Below, in pieces: positions 58,780-64,000 of a DNA stretch of 64,000 nucleotides. The stretch is from Paenibacillus oralis (GTDB taxonomy: Bacteria; Bacillota; Bacilli; Paenibacillales; Paenibacillaceae), in NCBI RefSeq assembly GCF_003863965.1, contig NZ_RRCN01000001.1, positions 4,608,304-4,672,303 of the forward strand, in the 5' to 3' direction. A program made the position numbers and the translations under genes. The notes under the pieces are model-generated. The model was not told where the DNA came from. It made no database searches and worked only from the letters and a program-made list of their open reading frames with translations. Position 1 is the first letter of the stretch, and each line of letters opens with the position of its first letter.

Positions 58780-60327
58780 ATGAAGAAAAAGTCTTTCACC
58801 CTATTGTTAACCGCACTCTTATCGCTTAGCGTCATGCTGGCCGGTTGTGGAAGCGGTAACAATGGAGGCGGCGCAGCCGCGACAGAGCCCGGTTCATCCA
58901 CTGCGGCGAACGGACAGAACAAATCGGCAGGGTCGGACAAACCGACGGAAATCACGATCATGCTTCCATTAAATACATCCGAGACCCCTCCGGACACGAT
59001 CAAAACCGAACTCGAGAAACTGACGAACACGAAGCTGACGTATCAGTTTTTCCCGGCGGACACTTATGAGGAAAAGCTGAATACCGCGTTTGCGACAGGC
59101 TCTTTGCCGCAAGTGACTTATCTCAAAAACCAGACTACGTTTATTCAAATGAAAGAGGCGATCAAGGACGGGCAGTTCTGGGAAATCGGCCCTTATTTGA
59201 GCGAATTCCCGAATCTGAACAAATTGAAGCCGGAAATTCTTGACAACACGAAAGTGGACGGCAAGCTGTATTCGCTTTACATCGGCAGACCGCTTGCCCG
59301 CCAAGGCATCATTTACCGCAAGGACTGGGCGGACAAATTGGGGCTTACCGCACCGGCCAATGTGGATGAATTGTTCGAAATGGCGAAGGCGTTCAGCGAA
59401 CAAGACCCGGACGGAAACGGCCAAAAGGACACGACAGGGATTGTCGACCGGAACGAACTGGTTTACGGGGCCTTCAAAACGGTATCCTCCTGGTTCGGCA
59501 CGCCGAACAACTGGGGCGAGAAGGACGGCCAGCTCCAGCCGGAGTTTATGTTCCCGCAGTATATCGATACGATGGACTTTTTCAAAAAGCTTCGTGACAA
59601 CGGTTACATCAACCAGGATTTTGCAGCCACGAGCAAAACCGATGCCGTCAATATGTTCACCAGCGGCAAGGCCGGACTTTATATCGGCGGGTCCATGCAG
59701 GATATCGATTCGATCCACAAGGATTTGATCAAAAACGTTCCGGATGCCGTGCTGGACACGCATAGCATGGTTGCCGGACCGGACGGGAAATTCGCCCAAT
59801 GGATGATTCCGGGTTATAACAATATCGTCCTGTTCCCGAAATCCTCGGTGCAAGATGAAGCGGAGCTCAAGAAGATTTTGGCGTTCTTTGACAAGATGAT
59901 GACGCCTGAAGTGGCCAATTTGATGTACTGGGGCATCGAAGGCACGCATTATACGGTAGTGGAAGGAAAAGCGCAAGCCGCGGAAAACAAGGAATTGATC
60001 GAACGCGAAGTGAAGCCGTTCAAGGACAGCGTTATCGGCGAGTTCGAAACGAACGGCATGTACGAAAGCTACAATACGCTGCCGGGGCGGATTCATGCCG
60101 AGGAATTGATCAAGGAAAATGTAAAGGTGGGCGTGCCTGATCCGACGGCGGCTCTCGACTCGCAGACCTATACGAATAAGGGAGTAGAGCTTCAGCAAAT
60201 CATTACGGACGCCACGTACCAATATATCTATGGTCAAATCGACAAGGCCGGCTTTGAAAAAGCGGTGGAACAATGGAAGAGCCGCGGCGGATCGAAAATC
60301 ATCGAGGAGTATAACGCTGCCAGATAA
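58780..60327 (+). CDS. extracellular solute-binding lipoprotein (sugar ABC importer), second paralogue
   Basis: A 515-residue lipoprotein; the start is the ATG at 58780, with TTGGAGGT 9 bp upstream, and not the TTG at 58756. The signal peptide MKKKSFTLLLTALLSLSVML ends in the lipobox LAGC with Cys at 23, followed by a Gly/Asn/Ala-rich linker. The Ca-loop-like QDPDGNGQKD is near residue 205, followed by GIVDRNELVYG and SWFGTPNNW as in the paralogue at 54640. It delivers substrate to the permeases downstream. The GH105 and GH28 genes behind it suggest rhamnogalacturonan oligosaccharides. Confidence 0.9.
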   Translation: MKKKSFTLLLTALLSLSVMLAGCGSGNNGGGAAATEPGSSTAANGQNKSAGSDKPTEITIMLPLNTSETPPDTIKTELEKLTNTKLTYQFFPADTYEEKLNTAFATGSLPQVTYLKNQTTFIQMKEAIKDGQFWEIGPYLSEFPNLNKLKPEILDNTKVDGKLYSLYIGRPLARQGIIYRKDWADKLGLTAPANVDELFEMAKAFSEQDPDGNGQKDTTGIVDRNELVYGAFKTVSSWFGTPNNWGEKDGQLQPEFMFPQYIDTMDFFKKLRDNGYINQDFAATSKTDAVNMFTSGKAGLYIGGSMQDIDSIHKDLIKNVPDAVLDTHSMVAGPDGKFAQWMIPGYNNIVLFPKSSVQDEAELKKILAFFDKMMTPEVANLMYWGIEGTHYTVVEGKAQAAENKELIEREVKPFKDSVIGEFETNGMYESYNTLPGRIHAEELIKENVKVGVPDPTAALDSQTYTNKGVELQQIITDATYQYIYGQIDKAGFEKAVEQWKSRGGSKIIEEYNAAR

Positions 60328-60420
60328 AACGTAAGCCGAACAGGTTATGAGGCTGATGTTTCAATAGTTCATCTTATATAGCCTGTTCGGATGAATTAAG
60401 AAGCAGAGAGGAAGAGACAC

Positions 60421-61389
60421 ATGCAGGAAGCGACCGCTCCGTCCACTGCCGCTCCCAAGATCCAGCCTGACAGCCGAAAAAAAACCGGTGAGCTCAGGAA
60501 GCGGCTGTGGAGAAACAAATGGCTGTATATTATGCTGCTGCCGGGAGTGTTATATTTTATCATTTTCAAGTATTTGCCGATGTACGGGCTGATTATTTCT
60601 TTTCAGAATTACAAGCCTTATAACGGAATTATGGGCAGCGAATGGGTCGGTATGGAGCATTTCAAGCGGCTGTTTACCGAACCGGACTTCACGAACATTT
60701 TGATCAACACGATTGTTTTGTTCGCGCTCAACCTGTTCATTTATTTTCCGGTGCCGATCATCTTAGCGTTGATGTTGAACGAGCTGCGGGGCAACTTCTT
60801 CAAAAGGCTGTTTCAGACGCTAGTCTATTTGCCGCACTTCATGTCCTGGGTCATCATCGTTTCGATTACCTATGTCATGGTGACGATGGACGGTGGTATT
60901 ATCAACGAACTGCTGGTTTATTTCGGATTTGAAAAAATCAACTTTTTGCTGAATCCCAGCTGGTTCAGACCGATGTATATCCTCCAGGTCATTTGGAGGG
61001 AAGCGGGTTGGGGAACGATTATTTATCTGGCGGCCATTGCGGCCATCGATCCGGGGCTGTATGAAGCGGCGCGGATCGATGGAGCAGGCAGAATGCGCCA
61101 AGTATGGCATATTACGCTTCCGGCGATCCGGGGCGTCATTATCACGCTGTTTATTTTGAAAATCGGTCATGTGCTTGACCTCGGGTTTGAGCACGTCTAC
61201 TTGCTGCTGAATTCAATGAACCGGCAGGTTGCGGAAATTATCGATACGTACGTATACACCGCCGGCTTGCGGCAGGGGCAGTACAGCTACAGTACGGCGA
61301 TCGGGTTCTTTAAATCCGTGATCGGCCTGATCATGGTCGTGCTGGTCAACAAAGTAGCCAAGAAAATCGGGGAAGAAGGCGTCTATTAG
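60421..61389 (+). CDS. sugar ABC transporter permease (LplB-like)
   Basis: A 322-residue permease with six predicted helices. The N-terminal YIMLLPGVLYFIIFKYLPMY and the coupling motif YEAARIDGAGRMRQVWHITL near residue 217 are typical of LplB/YteP, the permease class of rhamnogalacturonan uptake systems in Bacillus. It lies 93 bp after the binding protein with AGAGGAAGAG as ribosome site. As in the other importer of the window, no ATPase is encoded nearby. Confidence 0.9.
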   Translation: MQEATAPSTAAPKIQPDSRKKTGELRKRLWRNKWLYIMLLPGVLYFIIFKYLPMYGLIISFQNYKPYNGIMGSEWVGMEHFKRLFTEPDFTNILINTIVLFALNLFIYFPVPIILALMLNELRGNFFKRLFQTLVYLPHFMSWVIIVSITYVMVTMDGGIINELLVYFGFEKINFLLNPSWFRPMYILQVIWREAGWGTIIYLAAIAAIDPGLYEAARIDGAGRMRQVWHITLPAIRGVIITLFILKIGHVLDLGFEHVYLLLNSMNRQVAEIIDTYVYTAGLRQGQYSYSTAIGFFKSVIGLIMVVLVNKVAKKIGEEGVY

Positions 61390-61432
61390 AGCGAGCGAGC
61401 TAACTTTTATAGATGCCGTGGGAGGAGTCTAT

Positions 61433-62308
61433 ATGGTAGAAGACAGATCTATAAGCGGCAGAATATACGCCGCCATTAATTTTACGTTGTTGGCCATCGT
61501 CGCCCTCATAACAGTGCTTCCCTTCATCCATGTCGTGGCCGGTTCGTTCACGACCAACGCGGAGCTGGCGGCCAATAAATTTGTGCTGATCCCGAAGGTA
61601 TGGAGCCTGGAAGCTTACAAATTCATTTTTTCGACGAATACGATCTTCAAAGCGATGGGCGTTTCGGTCGGCGTTACTTTGATCGGTACGCTGTTCAGTA
61701 TGCTGCTGACGGCGCTGATGGCTTATGCGCTGGCCCGCAAAGATCTCGACGGCCGCAAAACGATCAATTTTCTCGTTGTATTTACAATGTTGTTTAACGG
61801 CGGTTTGATCCCTACGTTTCTGGTCGTGAAGGAGCTTGGGATGATCGATACGTATGCTTCGCTCATCGTTCCGTCGGCCATCAGTGCCTTTAATATGATT
61901 ATTTTGAAAAACTTTTTTCAGAACATTCCGGAAGGTCTGGAGGAATCCGCGCGAATCGACGGCTGCAGCGACTTTGGTATCCTGTTCAAAATCGTATTGC
62001 CGCTGTCGATGCCCGCGATTGCGACGATTTCCCTGTTTTATGCGGTGACGTACTGGAATACGTACATGTCGGCAATTTTGTACCTGAATGACAGCGTGAA
62101 ATGGCCGATCCAGGTGCTTCTCCGGCAAATCGTCGTGCTGGCGAGCGGGCTCGATCACAGTTCCACCTTGGACGGTACGGTGCCGCCTCCGGATCAAACG
62201 ATCAAGATGGCGGTCATCGTGGTCGCCACGGTGCCGATTCTGCTCGTTTACCCGTTTTTGCAGAAGCATTTCGCCAAAGGGGCCATGCTCGGCTCGATCA
62301 AAGGTTAG
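61433..62308 (+). CDS. sugar ABC transporter permease (YtcP-like)
   Basis: Second permease, 291 residues. The ATG at 61433 is chosen because GGGAGGAG is 5 bp upstream; the GTG at 61418 is part of the ribosome site region. The coupling motif is GLEESARIDGCSDFGILFKI near residue 172, and the ending YPFLQKHFAKGAMLGSIKG is typical. It pairs with the LplB-like protein. The next gene, GH105, starts 29 bp later. Confidence 0.9.
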   Translation: MVEDRSISGRIYAAINFTLLAIVALITVLPFIHVVAGSFTTNAELAANKFVLIPKVWSLEAYKFIFSTNTIFKAMGVSVGVTLIGTLFSMLLTALMAYALARKDLDGRKTINFLVVFTMLFNGGLIPTFLVVKELGMIDTYASLIVPSAISAFNMIILKNFFQNIPEGLEESARIDGCSDFGILFKIVLPLSMPAIATISLFYAVTYWNTYMSAILYLNDSVKWPIQVLLRQIVVLASGLDHSSTLDGTVPPPDQTIKMAVIVVATVPILLVYPFLQKHFAKGAMLGSIKG

Positions 62309-62337
62309 TTTGAAATCCATTTGGAAGGAGCTTGGAG

Positions 62338-63462
62338 ATGACAGTTCATCGTCCGAACACACCGATAGAATGGGCGAGGAAGGCCTGCGATTCGCTGATG
62401 GACACCTACGCCGCCGGCAGTTTGCCTCCCGCGCACCGCTGGCATTACCATCAAGGTGTTTTCCTGTGCGGCATGGAACTGCTTTGGGAAGCCGTTCAGG
62501 AAGAGCGATACATTCAGTATATCCAGGAGTATGTGGATGATCTGGTGGATGAGCAAGGTAATTTTTATTTTGCCAGGGATGAGCTGGATGCTGTGCAGGC
62601 GGGGCTGCTGCTGTTCAAGTTGTATGAACGGACCGGAGCGGCGAAATACCGGATCGCGGCGGATAAGCTGAGAAACCTGCTGCTGACTTTGAACAGAACG
62701 TCCGAAGGCGGTTATTGGCATAAGGATAAATATCCTTATCAAATGTGGCTTGACGGGCTTTATATGGCGGGGGTATTCTCGCTAAAATATGCGAATGCGT
62801 TCGGGGAAACGGGGCTCAGGGCAGAGGTGCTGCGCCAGGAGAAACTGATGCGCAAACATATGAAGGACGGCCGGACAGGATTGTTGTATCATGCCTGGGA
62901 TGAGAGCCGCCGGATGCCCTGGGCAGATCCGCAAACCGGATGTTCTCCGGAATTTTGGGGCAGGTCGCTTGGATGGTATGGCCTGGCCCTGGCGAAATTC
63001 CTTGATTTGCTGCCTGACGATGAGCCCGGGAGGAATGAACTCGCTAACGCTTTGCAAGGATTCGTAGATGCCCTGATCCGGTATCAAGACCGGGAGAGCG
63101 GACTGTGGTACCAGGTCGTCGACAAGGGCGACCGCCCGGACAACTGGCTGGAAACGTCGGGCTCCTGCCTTTTTGTATACACCATCGTCAAAGCGGTGCA
63201 GCGGGGAATCGCCGATGAAGAGGCCGTGAGCGCCGCAAAAAAAGGGTATGAAGGGCTGACCCGTGTCGTAGAGTGGGATGAAGAGGGCCGCCTGGTGCTG
63301 CCGGACATCTGTATCGGCACTTCAGCCGGCGATTACGACAATTACGCCACGCGCCCTAAAGTGAAAAATGATTTGCACGGCGTCGGGGCGTTTGTGATGG
63401 CGTGCGTTGAAATGGAGTCATTATTGAACAGATCGGAGAACAAACCAAATGTGCATGTATAA
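62338..63462 (+). CDS. GH105 unsaturated rhamnogalacturonyl hydrolase (YteR/YesR-like)
   Basis: Cytoplasmic (alpha/alpha)6-barrel enzyme that hydrates the unsaturated galacturonyl end left by rhamnogalacturonan lyase and releases it. The 374 residues match YteR in length. The catalytic Asp is in YPYQMWLDGLYMAG near residue 141, and RWHYHQGVFLCGMELLWEA near 34 and GRSLGWYGLALAKFLDLLP near 210 line the barrel. The ATG at 62338 has GGAAGGAG 7 bp upstream, whereas the TTG at 62332 is too close. It overlaps the next gene by 14 bp, so the two are translationally coupled. Confidence 0.9.
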   Translation: MTVHRPNTPIEWARKACDSLMDTYAAGSLPPAHRWHYHQGVFLCGMELLWEAVQEERYIQYIQEYVDDLVDEQGNFYFARDELDAVQAGLLLFKLYERTGAAKYRIAADKLRNLLLTLNRTSEGGYWHKDKYPYQMWLDGLYMAGVFSLKYANAFGETGLRAEVLRQEKLMRKHMKDGRTGLLYHAWDESRRMPWADPQTGCSPEFWGRSLGWYGLALAKFLDLLPDDEPGRNELANALQGFVDALIRYQDRESGLWYQVVDKGDRPDNWLETSGSCLFVYTIVKAVQRGIADEEAVSAAKKGYEGLTRVVEWDEEGRLVLPDICIGTSAGDYDNYATRPKVKNDLHGVGAFVMACVEMESLLNRSENKPNVHV

Positions 63463-64000
63463 CATCACCGATTATGGAGCGGTCAGGGACAGCGGGGTTT
63501 TGGCAACCGGGGCGATCGCAGCCGCCATCGCGGCCGCAAGCGAAGCCGGGGGAGGCACGGTTATGGTTCCGGCCGGCACGTTTCTGACCGGGGCCATCCT
63601 CATGAAAAGCAATATCGAGCTGCGGCTTAGTCCCGGCGCGGTGTTGTCCTTCAGTACGGCCCCGGACGATTATCCGGTCGTCGAGTCCAGATGGGAAGGG
63701 GTAACAAGGAAGGTTCACGCCTCCTGCATCTACGGGGAAGATCTCCAAAACGTGTCCGTGTCCGGAAGCGGCTGTCTCGACGGAAATGGGGAACCGTGGT
63801 GGGATAAGCACAGAAACCGCCCGGAAGAGCTGGCGTTTCCGCGTCCGAAGCTGATCAGCTTTGACCGCTGCCGGGGTGTAAGCATCAAAGATGTGACACT
63901 GGTTAACTCACCTAGTTGGACGGTTAACCCGATTTGCTGCTATGATGTGACGATCGACAATGTGTCGATACTGAACCCAGCAGATTCGCCGAATACGGAC
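63449..64000 (+). CDS. GH28 polygalacturonase-like protein, cut by the window edge
   Basis: The first 184 residues of a right-handed beta-helix pectinase. It begins MCMYNITDYGAVRDSG, has the family opening GGGTVMVPAGTFLTGAI and continues through LSGSG-type turns (SVSGSGCLDGNGEPWWDKHR) to SPSWTVNP and NPADSPNTD, where the window ends exactly at the NTDG catalytic motif. No signal peptide, consistent with a role on imported oligogalacturonides, like YteQ/Pgl-type exo-enzymes. GGAGAA precedes the ATG. It overlaps the GH105 gene by 14 bp. Hydrolytic specificity cannot be judged without the C-terminal half. Confidence 0.87.
   Translation, partial: MCMYNITDYGAVRDSGVLATGAIAAAIAAASEAGGGTVMVPAGTFLTGAILMKSNIELRLSPGAVLSFSTAPDDYPVVESRWEGVTRKVHASCIYGEDLQNVSVSGSGCLDGNGEPWWDKHRNRPEELAFPRPKLISFDRCRGVSIKDVTLVNSPSWTVNPICCYDVTIDNVSILNPADSPNTD

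Noticed and set aside
58969-60273. 434-codon open frame antisense to the second binding lipoprotein
   Set aside because: The forward frame has a lipobox and family motifs; the antisense product is Arg/His/Phe-rich without any domain.

Overview
The window looks like chromosomal DNA of a spore-forming Firmicute of the Paenibacillus type. The reasons are a GerA-type germination locus, many YesM/YesN and AraC regulators, LplA/LplB/YtcP-like sugar importers that lack their own ATPase, strong GGAGG ribosome binding sites, several CcpA cre-like sites, and a large stock of plant-polysaccharide glycosidases. This is inference from gene content; no 16S gene or other marker is present.

Layout. 1-0.8 kb: tail of an unidentified gene, then a beta-phosphoglucomutase. 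0.8-5.1 kb: spore germinant receptor locus, with the B-type permease divergent from an A-C-small protein operon. 5.1-7.8 kb: ROK regulator divergent from a split chromate-type transporter pair. 8.1-10.3 kb: leftward operon of a DUF6773-like membrane protein, an XRE regulator and a secreted erythromycin-esterase-like protein. 10.4-16.1 kb: a lactose/cellobiose-class PTS (EIIC, EIIA, EIIB) with a cytosolic sulfatase and a PRD-type activator, preceded by an activator-like inverted repeat, a sigma-A promoter and a leader with two tandem copies of a 56-nt element. 16.4-20.1 kb: AraC regulator divergent from a GH3 glucosidase. 20.6-23.4 kb: POT-family transporter coupled to a decayed GH36 alpha-galactosidase. 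23.3-27.8 kb: AraC regulator, GH127 beta-L-arabinofuranosidase and M24 peptidase. 27.9-29.4 kb: IS1595-like element, intact copy. 29.6-32.1 kb: second sulfatase divergent from an AraC regulator.

32.1-43.0 kb is an arabinan-oligosaccharide locus: YesM/YesN two-component pair, binding lipoprotein, two permeases, GH51 and GH2. 43.3-52.1 kb is a sugar-acid catabolic operon: a PrpR-N/AAA+ regulator without the sigma-54 contact motif, a DapA-family aldolase, an iron alcohol dehydrogenase, a DUF1537 kinase, a PdxA-family dehydrogenase, a 2-hydroxyacid dehydrogenase and an MFS transporter. 52.2-64.0 kb is a rhamnogalacturonan-type uptake locus: transmembrane AraC regulator, two paralogous binding lipoproteins separated by a VOC protein and a decayed second IS copy, two permeases, GH105 and the start of a GH28.

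How the parts fit: oligosaccharides from pectin side chains (arabinan, rhamnogalacturonan) would be imported by ABC systems sharing an ATPase encoded elsewhere, trimmed inside the cell by GH51, GH2, GH127, GH105, GH28 and GH3, and repressed by preferred sugars through cre sites. The PTS-sulfatase unit points to sulfated oligosaccharides. Intergenic spaces carry three distinct short-repeat families, and both IS copies share an unusually conserved purine-rich non-coding segment.
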